A DNA stretch of 40,000 nucleotides from Cristatella mucedo (GCA_009760855.2 WPIO01000006.1:915001-955000); one strand, 5' to 3'. Positions 1 through 12,487 are shown, counted from the first letter of the stretch. The notes: a model not told the origin generated them from the letters alone. Numbers and translations: made by a program.

Positions 1-33
1 TGCGTTTTTTGGCCACCCTGATTAGATTTTGTA

Positions 34-80
34 TCCATCCATCCATACATACATACATACATACATGCATGCATGCATAC

Positions 81-133
<53 letters not shown>

Positions 134-258
134 CATACATACATACATAATATATGCATACATACATACATACATACATACGTACATACATACATACATA
201 CATACATACATACATACATACATACATACATACATACATACATGCATGCATGCATACG
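34..258. repeat. Compound (CATA)n/(TA)n microsatellite
   Basis: Runs of CATA/TACA repeats interrupted by a pure TA tract (about 93-128) and by short CATG blocks. Open frames with Tyr-Ile-His patterns on both strands here are artefacts of the repeat. Confidence 0.97.
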
Positions 259-371
259 TAATTTCTTTATATAACGCCCTAAGAGAACTTAATCTCAATT
301 CAGGTGCTTCAGATATGCAACTGGGCTCGAGCCCACGACCTTGGCCAGGCTTTGGTCGGGGCGAGCATCTC
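259..371 (-). mobile_element. SINE-1 copy, 5'-truncated
   Basis: Read on the minus strand it holds a tRNA B-box core GGGCTCGAGCCC (323-334). It is followed by a tail with GAGATTAAGTTCTCTTAGGGCG, split in the middle by no gap, which matches the terminal hairpin of LINE-A. The A-box half is missing. The element abuts the 3' UTR of a LINE-B copy (from 370) and its tail runs into the CATA microsatellite. Confidence 0.7.
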
Positions 372-600
372 TGTAACTCCTCAAAGCCACAGGGGTTACA
401 TGGATGTTAGGCTGGAGAGTTTTTTACAGTGTACACTGAGTCTAAGCGACTCTCGGCAGGCATAAGGTAGCCAACAGACTTCATTTCACGCGACAAAGAG
501 GAAGTGAGAAGCACAGCTGAGTCAGCAGGGGGCGGCAGTCGACTGGTGGCTGGATGGCATGCACAGTCAAGGCTGTCAATTCATTGTGATAATGAAAGCA
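370..600 (-). mobile_element. LINE-B 3' UTR fragment
   Basis: Shares a long diverged match with 7905-8200 and 28150-28380. Common blocks include ctgtaactcc, ggagagtttt, agccaac followed by agactt, and cgacaaagag. Non-coding. It probably represents the end of a dead LINE-B copy into which SINE-1 was placed. Confidence 0.65.
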
Positions 601-3600
601 TGGTGAAAGCATGCACAGTCAAGGCTGTACCGGCTACGTAAAAAAACGATCTAGAAATTAAAGCTAGATAAACTGTAGCAGTTTCTGCTATGCCATGAAT
701 GGAAGACATTTTAATTGCAATAATATGAAATGGCTAAAGTCACTGCTTAGTGCTCCCTAGCTAGAGAAATCGCATGTAAGCAAGTATGCAAAATAATACA
801 GTTTACTTTACAACTGAGACTTTTATACTAGAATCAAGTTATTCTTGGAGTGGCAGTAAGACCTGTCTGCCCAAAAGTATCCGTCAACATACCTGATATG
901 GTAGCTTCAGATGGATACGTAACTTCTTGAGCCATACCTAAAGTAATACCAATACTGCAAAAATCAGTAAACCCTAGTACCTGGAACGAGTTGGGACTTC
1001 TAAATTAAGATCGAAATACAAGCCATCATCACGATCTTTGCTACAGTAGAAAGCTTCCTGGTGTAATGAAGAAAAACATGAAGATATTGAATAAGCAAAA
1101 ACAAAATGACAGACGGATTATAAGTCAATTACGTCTAGAAACTCAAGTAACTAGTCTTTACTAAAAGTACATCGCACGTTACTGGTGATAGTCTTCGTTG
1201 TTCTGAGAAGGATATTATAAGAGCTGACGCCTCGAAGCACGGCTAACGAGTCATAGGAGTAAGGCCGATGCTTGCAGGCATGCTAACGATGGCAAAACAC
1301 TAGAGCAATCAAGAATGTCTTGGCAAGCAGGCAGACGACAGACAAGCAATAGGAACGGCAATGCTTGTAGTTACACTCTATGATGAGTCGTTTGGTTTGT
1401 AATTGCCAGGAACACAGTGATGGTTCACTAGTCCAGGCAGCTGTAGTCAATCTACGTTTCGCTTCGACACAGTTACGTTTCGGGGCTAGATAGAAAGAAG
1501 AATGTGCACTGGCCATAACAATAGTTGACCTAAAGATCTTTGACCCAGTGGCTCAATTCACAAGAGCTCAGCTGCTTCGACAAAAAAAACATTTATTCGC
1601 GATAAAAGTGTTTACTATGCCGCCTGAAGGCATGGTTGATCAGTATGGTTCTGGAAACGGGAACCCCCAAGCAATTAGTTCTCCAGTTGCTTAACTAGTA
1701 ATGTGTAGCAATAGGCCCAATAAACTATTTAGCTATAGATACGATAAGCCTGGACTGGTGCATAATGCTTAGAGCTTTCTTATCTAAGCACGGAAATAAG
1801 GAAAAATGTCAGATCTTAATGTTATATCTTCTGCGCTGTCTCTTGGAGTCAGAATATAAGCTTGATTTAAAGTTTACTCTGGCCCAAATTCAGTGAGTGT
1901 ACTTGAGAGTTTCTTGTAGCACATACCAAAGTCCAGCATAACTGACAACACATTGAAAAAGAACGACTACTCTAACTGATCCCATATATAAAAGATAAAG
2001 CCCTCAAGTTTGCTGAGGACATCTTATTACGAGAATGGAAGAAAAATGCAAAGATGACAAGCGGAGATAGTTTAAATACTCTTGAGTCACATATCGCAAC
2101 AGTGCGAATTTAATTTCGCTAAGAGAGCCCTTAAAGATTTTAGGTTAAGCTTCCCTTGAACGAATCTGTGGTATGGTAATGGTGCTCATAGTAGCTATAA
2201 TGACCTCTTACTATGTGCCCAGATGTATTAGCAGCTGTGATTTTGGTATAGCGAAACACGATCCTACGAGCAGCCAGCCAAAGGTGGAATAATTTCCTGG
2301 GCAATCGAATTTGATTGTCTAAGAAGGCATGCGACAGACGTGGCAATGTGCGCACAAGCCTTCAGCTCAGCTTACCTTTGACCACTCACGTATTGAGTTT
2401 GAGAAGGCTCTGCCATGTGAAGGCATGCATGTTTATTAATTGTTTAAATGTGGTGCAGTTGTCCACTTCAGCTAAATTTACTATGGCGACGTTGTCAACG
2501 TTTCGTCGCAGTGTGTGCTATCAACGATGTCACGTGCTACCTGTTTAGCTGTGCTCAAGGAATTGTGCTAGAGCAGCTCACTCAAACCTTGCATTCGTAC
2601 ACACCCGGGCCCCATGTTCGAGCAATGTGGATCAATGCACATAGCACACTATCCAGCTAGAGTATAAACACGGTGAGCTTTTGTTCGAAGAAATAGAGTA
2701 AATAAAAATAGCGGCTGGTTTTGTCCTAGGCTAGTATAGATATAAGTGGCACTGGGCCTGTATTGGCCAGTACGCATCGAACTGACCTGGATAGGGAATG
2801 CTAGTAAGATGGCAGATCAATCTAATTCCGACTTGACTTATAACTTCCAAATAGCAGTAATATACTACTATCATGTACTCTTAATATTCGCCAGTGTTCA
2901 GGAACGGCTGCTGCTTCAGTAATGAAGCATCCTCGATCACAGTAATTAGTTTTTCAAATCTTAGACTACACGGCATGCCTATTTCAACTAAGTTTATTGC
3001 AAAGTTACTTTCCAGCAATTGCTCTTCTCTATTTTGGTAGACTTCATCTTCTTTACACACTAAGTCAAATTGAATGGCTGTTCTTGCATGAAATCGGTGC
3101 ATTTAAAGTTTTCAATTATGCAAAAGCCTTAGGCTCAAGTTCAGACTATCAAATGCCTGCGGATAGCATTATGATGAAGCAGATTTCTTATAATTTTCTT
3201 ATAATTATTAATCACATTGTATTAATTAGTAAACATATCATATTTATAATTAATAATTATATTTTATAATTTGCTTATAATCTGCAAATTTATTCTTGCA
3301 GTTACGTTATCAGAGATCATTCTGAAGCTCATAGAACCATTCAATAACGGTTAATGCAAGTGCAAGTGTCCGAACTTGGAATGTACCTTGAAGTGACTTA
3401 TAGGCTAGCCATAAACTTGCAAAACCCTTGGTGACATTAAATTACTAATATACTATAACATCATAGAATGGCATAATGTGTGTCACTGGAAAGGGAGCTT
3501 TCATGCACAGTATTGTGCTGTGATTTTCCAAGTATGTTTCAACAAATACATAGCATTCAGCAACACTAATACCTAAACCTTTACTATCGGCTGAGAATGA

Positions 3601-3806
3601 CTTTATTTGGGCTTGTAGCAGCCGCTGGCTAGCCAATTCCTTGCCAGCTACGAGGCCAGTCCCTCTCGAAGTGGGTCATGCTGAACTTACATCCGTCTTA
3701 TGGTGAAAGACTAAGGCCACTTCCCTCCCACCAACCACTTGGGCAAAACTGACGCACACGTCTCTGCCTACCAGTCGGCCTGAGTAAACATTTTCTCTCT
3801 GTGTCT

Positions 3807-3810
<4 letters not shown>
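601..3810. other. No recognisable gene
   Basis: About 3.2 kb of AT-rich sequence. Only short frames (77 codons or fewer) occur, without recognisable domains or paired splice signals. An especially AT-rich patch is at about 3185-3290. I see no repeat shared with the rest of the window. Confidence 0.5.

Positions 3811-3862
<52 letters not shown>
3811..3862. repeat. (CT)n microsatellite
   Basis: About 26 CT units immediately upstream of the 5' truncation point of the best LINE-A copy. Confidence 0.97.
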
Positions 3863-3867
<5 letters not shown>

Positions 3868-3892
3868 TTGGCGAAATTAAGTCATACACTGA

Positions 3893-4884
3893 ATGTGCGT
3901 TGTTAACATCTACCAACTGAACGATGACAAAACTAACTTACTAGTTATGTGCAAACCCAGTGTGATTAAGAAATTGGAAAGGCTGAAGCTCAAAATTGAC
4001 TCTGCCAGCATATCTCCTGCCGAATCAGCTCGAAATCTAGGTGTCATATTCCAAAGCGACGTCTCGTTAGACGACCATATCAGCTCCACGGTCAAATCTG
4101 CCTATTTTCAGCTTCATAATATTGCTAAAATTCGGGCTTGTTTGGATAGGGATACCACATCTATGTTGGTCCATGCATTAGTGACATCTCGTCTCGACTT
4201 TTGCAACTCACTGCTTACTGGCCTACCAGCATGTGCGATCAGGCGATTGCAGCTGGTGCAAAACTCTGCAGCTAGGCTTGTCTGTCGTGAGCGTCGCAGT
4301 TGCCACATTACTCCATTTCTCGCCGACCTGCACTGGCTACCAGTCAGGCAACGGATTGACTTTAAGGTTTTGTCGCTCATTTTTAGGTCCCTTCATTCTA
4401 TGGCTTCAGCCTATCTCTCCGACATACTCCCCCATCAGGCCAAGCATCGTACCACCCGCTTTTCGGAATCCAGCAGTCTAAAAATACCTCGTACAAACCT
4501 GAAATCCTTTGGAGACCGTGCATTTAGTTCGTATGCTCTCAAAGCCTGGAACTCCCTCCCGACCTGCGTCAGAACATCCCCTGACCTGACCACATTTAAA
4601 AGGAACTTAAAAACACACCTATTTAGGACAGCATTTAGTGGGTCCCTGTGATTCGTCTTTGATGTGCTTATGCATGTTGACACTGTGCATGCTGCCACTA
4701 ACCACATTTGCATGCTGACCCTGTGTATGTCACCCCTAGCCATGTTATTCGTTTTGCTTGTTTTTCAAGCATGATTTTACTTACCATTTAATTGCATTTC
4801 CCTTTGAAGCAAATGTAAAGCGCCTAGAAAGAGATTAAGTTCTCTGAGGGCGCTTTATCAAGATCATTATTATTATTATTATTA
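3893..4884 (+). mobile_element. LINE-A, best-preserved 3' end (ORF2 C-terminus, 3' UTR, (ATT)n tail)
   Basis: An open frame runs to the TGA after 4651 without a break. It covers the end of the reverse transcriptase and the conserved C-terminal region of CR1/L2-like non-LTR elements: QLNDDKTNLLVM, SARNLGVIFQSD, VTSRLDFCNSLLTGLP, LQLVQNSAARLV, LHWLPVRQRI, FGDRAFSSYA and LKAWNSLP. The 3' UTR ends in a hairpin (4817-4856, arms AAAGCGCC/GGGCGCTTT around AGAGA/TCTCT) and an ATT-repeat tail. The copy is 5'-truncated, lacking the endonuclease and the catalytic YxDD box, so it cannot move on its own. The intact frame suggests it is the youngest copy here. The clade is inferred from motifs. Confidence 0.9.
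4817..4856 (+). other. Terminal hairpin of LINE-A
   Basis: Outer arms AAAGCGCC and GGGCGCTTT enclose a second short stem AGAGA/TCTCT. The same structure recurs at 15077-15116 (-), 26248-26288 (-) and 31400-31440 (+). Weaker copies are near 10390, 25300, 30875 and 35240, and it also occurs at the tails of SINE-1. In several LINE families such 3' hairpins are bound by the element's reverse transcriptase. Confidence 0.75.
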
Positions 4885-5640
4885 CCAACGAATACACACT
4901 CCAAAAGGCTAAAATGGACTACATACAATCTTCACATTTTTGAGCCTTGGTGGAATCAATCGCAGCTATCAATATAAATAATACGGTTTACGTGTATACA
5001 AGCAGTTCTGATAAACGGATACTAGGATGGTTATTAGTGTCCTAACTAACTCAGTGCTGCCACAAAATCTTAATTGAACAGTAATCATGATAGCACGAAC
5101 TTATACGTGACAACTGCATTGAGGAAACACTGCCATTACATAGTGACAAGTGGTAAACAAAGTGACACTGACCTTTGCATACCTCTCTCATCACTGTCGT
5201 GTTTACGTGACTAAAATAGATACTTCACTTTTATCTCCATACACACATTAAAACATCAGGAGGAAAAAGCAAGGAAGCAACCTTGACATACAAGGCATGA
5301 CATCACTGGCATCGGTTTAAATGAGTGCTGGTGATGCTTTTAAATTGACGACCCACCAAGCTGCATAAATACAAACTGAAGACAGAGGTAGACCTTGGCA
5401 TACATGTGGGAAACTAATATGCCCTGTGACTTGATGTTCATACGGCTATGTATGACCCAGTGAAACTTGGACTTTTGAAAGTCATGGGTGAACACGGGAT
5501 AAGTTCAATAAATGCGAGCAGCGAGTAGATGTTACTTCTCTGAACAGCAAAAACAGTGCATGCGACACTGTTGAAAAAAGTGAAGTCCTAATGCCAGAGG
5601 TCTCCCAAAGGAGCAGTCATCAAGTCATGTAGCAAATCCT
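4885..5640. other. No recognisable gene
   Basis: AT-rich sequence with no open frame of note and no match to other repeats of the window. Confidence 0.5.
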
Positions 5641-5790
5641 ATTATTAATAACAATAATTTTTTCTTCAGCGTATAACCCTAAGAGAACCTAATCACTATT
5701 CAGGTGCTTTACAGCTCATAGAATTGGGCTAGGCTGTCGCATGAAATCCAACGGGGTTCTAGATCGTATACAGAACATATTCAAATCCGA
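5641..5790 (-). mobile_element. Degenerate SINE-1 tail
   Basis: Contains ccctaagagaacctaatc then ttcaggtgcttt, the minus-strand form of the SINE-1/LINE-A terminal hairpin, next to an AT-rich tail. The tRNA-like half is too decayed to see boxes. Confidence 0.4.
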
Positions 5791-7330
5791 CCAGAAAGCT
5801 TCACTGTCCTGAAGACACGTAGATTAGACCTCTCAGCTTTTCGAGCTCAGTGACCCCAGTATGAGCTCACTAAATCAGCATTGCTATTCGATTTAGTCTT
5901 AAAGTGCTAATGGAATGATACTGTGATTACATTACATATGGCATGGGCAATGACTGATTAAATTGTCCTATATTTTAACTTCACAGACTAGCTTGGTTGC
6001 ACCATGCCACAATAAAAAAAAGAGGCAGTTTTACTTGCAATATGAAAGATTACGCATTTGCATGCACCACAGTCAGCCAAAATGCTCCTGAGTCTGCCTG
6101 ATAATGCTGAACAGAGTGCAACTGAAGTCTGGGAGCATATTAATTTCTTCTTTACTCTCAAGTAGAGAGTTTGACTGTACATGAACCAGATAATATAATA
6201 TAATTTAATGCAAGCAACCGAACTGACTAAAAACAGTGTACAAGATCATGTAAAGCCATTTGCTAGTAGTATTACCAAGTCCTCAGCACTCTGCTGCATG
6301 ACCAAGAAAAGAAGCTTCAAAAGTACTCCATAAAGCTAAATTTTTTATAGATGGCAGAAATTAGCAAGTACAATATTGCAAGACATTAAATGCTCTGGGA
6401 TGCTAATTTTCTAGATGCTACAAGTACGGTCATAGGATTTATCATCTCATAAACCACACGGGCTATAGAGTAAAAAGATTTGCCATGCATTTACAAGAAT
6501 TGATGTATCCAGCAGGGATCAGAGCATGGATTATAAATTCAGAACTATCTAAAGTGACATGCAATGCGTTGCCAGTGGAGTTCCCATCTTATGATTCATC
6601 AATTGTCTACTGTGTGAACAGCCTTGCAAAATAACAATGCTATGCACGTTGCGGTTCTAAAGCACCCATGCTAATTTGTTAACAAACTTACAAACGCACT
6701 TTGGCAGTGGGAGCACAGGTCTCTCATCGCTGTATCTTACTGCTAGTTCACTTATACATGTCCCATTCATTAACTGGGTACCATAGCTGTTCGAAGGGTT
6801 TTATTGCTTGAGCCCTCATGCCCTGTCCATTTGGTGATATAACACCTCTGCCTCTTCCACTGGCACAGTATGTTCAAAGAAAGCCATCAGCAGGCCAACA
6901 GGACTAGAGCTACTGTGTGCAACATTAACCAACCTTTGGCTTTGCTCGAGTGCTCATTTGCACATTAATGATCGCTGTCAGAGGAGAAGATTTCTGGCTT
7001 ACCTTGAACACTCCATCCAGAGCCATGAAATATAGCATGATGATGGCATACTGGAGACGACGACCTCAGGCTCGTAGGTGCACTCGATTAAAGGCTTGGC
7101 CCTTGAAATTCAAAGAAGTTTACTTTAACGCCAGATTGTTTGTTTTTTGAGGTTGCAGCAGCAGCATTGGCAATGGTGGGTAAAGAGGGGACTTTGAAGA
7201 AGGAGCTACAGCAGCGGCAACACCTCGAGACACCAAGGACACGAAACTCGAATACGAACACAAGAAACAGCTGAAGAACAATGACCGAGTAAAATCAGCA
7301 AGACGTCTTAACCCCATCAATTAGCTCCTG
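5791..7330. other. No recognisable gene
   Basis: About 1.5 kb of AT-rich DNA with only short frames (66 codons or fewer) lacking domains. Confidence 0.5.
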
Positions 7331-7344
7331 TAATACTGGAATTT

Positions 7345-7545
7345 ATTGTTATTTTTACTTTTTAATTGAAGATTAGCTGATTCAGCAGCCTCATTTGCAT
7401 TGCGGCAGAAGTTCGTTCGCGGCCATCGCCCTCCTTGCAGCAGGTAATAAATGATCGTCTGCTGCAGAACTCGAACCCACGGCTATTGTTGTGAAGTGCA
7501 AGCACCTTAACCCCTCCGGCTAAGACCCAGGGGTAATAGAGTACA
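7345..7545 (-). mobile_element. SINE-2 copy (tRNA-derived)
   Basis: On the minus strand: an A-box-like TAGCCGGAGGGGTTAAGGTGC (7501-7521), then the B-box GGGTTCGAGTTC (7467-7478). A body with atttattacctgctgcaagg and ggctgctgaatcagcta follows, ending in an A/T-rich tail. The order and body match the copies at 8600 and 38345. Confidence 0.7.
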
Positions 7546-7904
7546 GTGCTAGACTCGTACTCAGTCAACTAGTTGTTGGTGCACACTAAACGCCACCGTT
7601 GTGAGCTAGCCGTTTTTAGGGTCAAAGCAATTCAAAACAGTGGTTTCAATTCCTGACAAGCACACGGCTGGGGTGTATGAAATTCAGCCTAATTTGATCC
7701 CTTTCGCTTAATGTGTTGTCTTGAACATGTATGTGTGTGCGAGCTGAGTGAGCGATGCTGATTTTGTGTGTTGAGAACAGTAGGCTGAGTGTAGGCCATA
7801 CACATCAACAAATACATACATGTAGCCGTTACATCGCACATGATGTTGCACAAGTGCTGGTTTCTATTTGTGTGTATGTGTGTGTGCACACATGTGTGTG
7901 CATC

Positions 7905-8200
7905 CATGTAATGTCATGTAATGTAATGTATCTCCGTCTGTAACTCCACAAATTCATAAAGACCACGTGGGTGTTACGCAGGAGAGTTTTGTATAGCGCA
8001 CTCACAGCCTAAGCGGCTTTCGGTGCGCATTCGGTAGCCAACCGACTTCGTCTCACGCAACAAAGAGAAAGTGGGAAGCATAGCAGAGTCAAAAGAGCAG
8101 TTGAGGTAGTGAGTAGCATAGAAGTAGCAGCTCATGACCGCTGAAAAGGATGTGCCATAGTCGGCAGTAGGAGAGTAGTTGCCGTTGCGTTAGAAATCCA
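7905..8200 (-). mobile_element. LINE-B 3' UTR with (ACATT)n tail
   Basis: The minus strand ends in acggagatacattacatt repeats, the same tail seen at 28135 and 33940. Blocks such as gtgggtgttacgcaggagag, gcctaagcggctt and cgcaacaaagagaaagtggg are almost identical to 28180-28300, so this is a comparatively young family. No coding part is left. It runs straight into the GT repeat. Confidence 0.8.
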
Positions 8201-8206
8201 TATACG

Positions 8207-8208
<2 letters not shown>

Positions 8209-8252
<44 letters not shown>

Positions 8253-8288
8253 AGTGAGGACTGTGTAAGTGTGTGCGCATGCATGTGC

Positions 8289-8330
<42 letters not shown>
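8209..8330. repeat. Two (GT)n tracts
   Basis: Tracts at 8209-8250 and 8292-8330, separated by about 40 bases of GT-rich sequence. Confidence 0.97.
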
Positions 8331-8332
<2 letters not shown>

Positions 8333-8599
8333 ACGCGTGATCCTAGCCAAAAGATTCGTAGGGTATTCTAGCATACAAAACTAGCAATCCCAATATGTAT
8401 CTATCTGGATTATTTGGAAAATCACCTATGCTTAGCCTAAGAGGCAGCCCCAAAATTCTTACTCTACCTCTACTTGTGAGTTGCCTGACGACAAGGACTG
8501 AGTAAGGTTAGGACCTGTATGTGTAGCAAATATCTCACATGTAAAACAGCTTTCTGCAATCAAGTGAGTTTCAGTTATATGATCTTTGTGCTAGTAGGA

Positions 8600-8775
8600 T
8601 CGTCTTTGGGCTTAGCTTAGGCGATAAGGTGCTTGCTCTTTAAGACCCAGGCCGTGGGTTCGAGTCCTACAGTGAGCAATTCCTTATCGCCTACTATGAG
8701 TGATGATGATAGCCGTAAAGGCTCTGCTGTTGCTGCATGAATGAGGCCGATGAATCAACTAAGCTTTTTTAAATG
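8600..8775 (+). mobile_element. SINE-2 copy (tRNA-derived)
   Basis: A-box-like TTAGCTTAGGCGATAAGGTGC near 8611-8632 and a perfect B-box core GGGTTCGAGTCC at 8656-8667. The body has ccttatcgcctac and gatgatagccgtaaaggct, and the 3' end has gatgaatcaactaagctttttt. The body and end are shared with 38345-38520. Confidence 0.8.
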
Positions 8776-9518
<743 letters not shown>

Positions 9519-9759
9519 CCTGTATGCCGGTGTGGTCGAACATGGCAGCGATGAAGAACAGGCATGCTCCAATATAGCAAGCAGGCATCTGCAGCACAGA
9601 CCAGTATATTGCAAAGCCACAGAGAGGGACGAATGTGCACACACCATTCGCAGGATGCTGCTCTCCCAAAGGCCACTGGCCCAATGATTACACGAGCTGA
9701 ACTTTCCAGCTGTCTTTAGCAACCTAGCCATAGATTCTGTCACAACCAGTTCCATGTCA

Positions 9760-10370
9760 CTCTAATTCAGGAGCCGAGAGCAATCGCTGTGCTGATATTG
9801 CATTCCGACGTGTTGCTGAATGTAGCTGCAGCCAGACCCACAGGCATACCTGGCTGAGTTATTCAAGCTGAAGAATTTGAATGCATCAGCCACTGCAGCC
9901 CAGCGCCTTCGATGAACAATGTCGAATTAGGCCCAAAATTTAAGCCTGGCAGGCGCCAGAGTCTGATGTCCGTTGCCTCGTGCTATTACCAGGCGATCGG
10001 CCAAGCCCGTTGAACCGACGGCGACGTAGAATAACATAATAACATTCGCATGCATCTGAACTGCTCGTAGGTCTCCGAAAACTTGGTGTTACAGCCTAAC
10101 GTGCACGAAAGAACATGTCGGCAATGCTCACAGTATTCTCGACAACTTTTAGGAAAATAATCGATCATCAAAAGTAAGCCACGTGTGTTACCGATTCGGA
10201 CGGACGATATATTCCTGATATTGTTCGAATGGAGGATCATAGATATGGATTAGATTATGGAGGCCCATGGAGCTTTCCGGTGAAACCTTCAAAGACCCTA
10301 CCACTGCACAGAAGTGGCAAAGTGAACAGTAGATCGGCTGTCTACTTTGTAAGCTCTCCCGGCTGTGGAT
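9760..10370. other. No recognisable gene
   Basis: Frames of 84 codons or fewer with no domain or convincing splice signals. Confidence 0.45.
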
Positions 10371-10590
10371 GCAATAATAATAATACTATATTTGTTATAA
10401 CTCCCGTAGAGAGCTCAATCTCTTCCTAAGCACTTTACATTTGCTTTAAAGGAAGCACGATCGAATGGCTTGTGGTAGTGTGCTCAATGACAGCAAGTGT
10501 AACATGGTTAGAGATGACATGCACAGGGTCAGTGTGCAAATATAGTTACTGGCAACATATACAGTACCGGCACGCATGATGTATTGAGAA
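10371..10590 (-). mobile_element. LINE-A 3' UTR fragment
   Basis: Has the AT-rich trinucleotide tail (ataataataata) and a decayed terminal hairpin (gagctcaatctcttcctaag). The 3' UTR blocks tttaaaggaagcacgatcg and atgacatgcacagggtcag match 15090-15230. A tiny plus-oriented piece of the same 3' UTR follows at about 10645-10675. Confidence 0.75.
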
Positions 10591-10962
10591 AACTGCAGAT
10601 GCTGTGGCTCAGTTGGCTGCCATCGTGTGAGTTCCATTAGCGTATACATGCATGCTCACCCTGTTACCTCTAACCGTGGGCTTTAATGGTACAAGGAAGT
10701 GACTCTGCAGTAGCACTCCGAAGGGACAGTCAGGTCTGCTTGTCGGCATTCAGGTATGTCTCGTGACGTTCAGGCGTCCTTCAGACTATTCAGCTGTTCA
10801 CTCAAATAGCACTAATTAGTCAAGCCCTGTTTCTCTTTGATCCTCTTGGAGTAATCTTGAATGTCAGAGACGCAAGTGCTGCGGCATGGCAGCGAGCAAG
10901 GGAACCAGAGTCGCATTCCGATGAGTACCTCTACATAGAAAGAAGATTATGGACTTACTCAC

Positions 10963-11059
10963 CAACAGCCGGTTGAGCAGCATGACAGTAATGCTAACAG
11001 GATCACGCGGGACATCGGGTGTGCTGGCAGAGACAACCATGACTCCTTCATTGTTCGGC
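10963..11059 (-). CDS. Candidate internal exon, protein not recognised
   Basis: A 97-nt exon read on the minus strand, flanked by a pyrimidine-rich acceptor (ctgctgctgccgtgtgcag) and a strong donor gtgagtaag. One frame is open: PNNEGVMVVSAS, TPDVPRDPVSI and TVMLLNRLL, which looks like globular coding sequence. I do not recognise the protein, and no neighbouring exons of the same gene could be joined. It may belong to a gene whose other exons are outside the window or are too short to see, or it may be chance. Confidence 0.35.
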
Positions 11060-12324
11060 CTGCACACGGCAGCAGCAGCAGCAGGCTGTAACTGAATTTG
11101 CATCCAGAGTGAAGGCCTGCTGCCCAGCTGTTGCTGAGCCAAAGGTCAGTACCGCAGTCTTAGGTCAGCTTAGATTGGCTGGTATGATACTGTTGAGCTG
11201 CAGGGTCAGTGGTTCAATGATACCAGCCTGATACCAGGCCTCCTCTGCTTGCACTTCCGGTCCAGCCAGCTGGGTGTGTGTGCACTTGCTTGCCAGCTTG
11301 ATTGTTTACTTTAGCCTAACCAGCGACTGCGACTGATCCATTCGCATGCAATCATGTGGGGGTTAAAGAGTCATTACCAACCAAAGTGTAGGGCAACGGC
11401 TAAAACAAACCATTGCTAAGCATATCCGGTCTGCTCACTGATGGCCATTAGGCTGGTGGAAGCAGTGCAGTGCTTCGGTAGCTGATTTGTTTACAGAGAC
11501 GATACAGCCCGAGTTGACACAAGCATTTAACACGTACGAAACAGCTAAGAGCTGTATTGGTTGGGCAAATACGACGTACGTAACTAGGACTAGACCTCAC
11601 AGCCAAACGATCATACCAGTGCAAGTAGTGCCTCAATGTGCAGTTAACCTATCGTAGAACCAATATTGAAAACACGGGCCCACGATAACCAAATAAAGAC
11701 ACGATGAAGAGCCTACGTGGCGTAATACTTCAAGAGCATACCCGTTTCTTCCAGTTTTCGTCAAGAGTCTACCATCATCTGACCCACTCTCAGATTTTCG
11801 CAGATAATATTGCATTCAAAACGTGTCAGCTTCTCGTTGTGACACTCGTGGCTGCAAGTACTCATTGTATGCAAGACAACGACAAGCTTGCTCTTTCGGC
11901 TGCTCTGTGTCCTGTTGACCGTGATGTGGCTGATGAATGGCCCCTTGAATTGGGCTCGAGTCACGGGTGGAGGACAAAGCAGGGCCGATTGCAGCCGGTT
12001 GCTGTTTCAGAAGTCGCACTCTCATGCTTCGATTGCTTATTAAAAATGAAATGGTTGCCCTTTCTCTCTAAGCTGAGAGCTACAGGCCTGTTGTAGACGT
12101 GCCGACGAGATGAGCTGTTTAGGTCCTCCAAAAAATAGAGACAAATCCTCACGGGCACGTCTTTCACTTAGTCATGACCTGGCACTGCGACCGCAGTGTA
12201 TCCTCACAGGGCACTTACGAAGTGAAACATTAAAGTTCTTTAGAGGGGCTGGACGGCCTGTCTGGGCAGCACACATTCGATGGTCGCCACATCGGGCTGC
12301 TTCTCCCAGGGAATCTAGTAGTGT
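11060..12324. other. No assigned gene
   Basis: The longest frame (130 codons, + strand, 11704-12096) has a stretch VAVSEVALSCFDCLLKMKW near its end that looks protein-like. It lacks a clear splice context and any domain I recognise. Confidence 0.35.
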
Positions 12325-12487
12325 TTTTTATTTGTAATTCTTTTGTATAGCGTCCTGTGAGAACTGGATTGATATCCGGGTGCTTCACAAATGCCGCAGG
12401 GTTTGAGTCCGCGACAGCGTTGGTAAACGTGAGCAACCTAGACCTCGGTCGTTAAAGGGGGGCACCTTAACCAGTAGACCAAACTAG
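12325..12487 (-). mobile_element. SINE-1 copy, nearly full length
   Basis: Minus strand: A-box TGGTCTACTGGTTAAGGTGC (12462-12481), a decayed B-box near 12403-12415, and a tail with gagcacc-like and ggacgctatacaaaag sequence matching the decayed LINE-A end. It finishes in an A/T-rich run at 12325-12340. Confidence 0.7.

Noticed and set aside
9-410. Open frames of 77-133 codons rich in Tyr/Ile/His
   Set aside because: They are translations of the CATA/TA satellite, open on both strands.
3698-3916. 72-codon minus frame with Arg-Glu repeats
   Set aside because: Artefact of the CT satellite.
4435-4743. 102-codon minus frame
   Set aside because: Antisense shadow of the LINE-A ORF2 C-terminus, which has clear homology on the plus strand.
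8089-8374. Minus frames with Thr-His repeats
   Set aside because: Artefact of the GT tracts.
8600-8775. A functional tRNA gene
   Set aside because: A and B boxes are present, but the flanking acceptor stem does not pair and the same body and tail occur at 38345, so it is a SINE.
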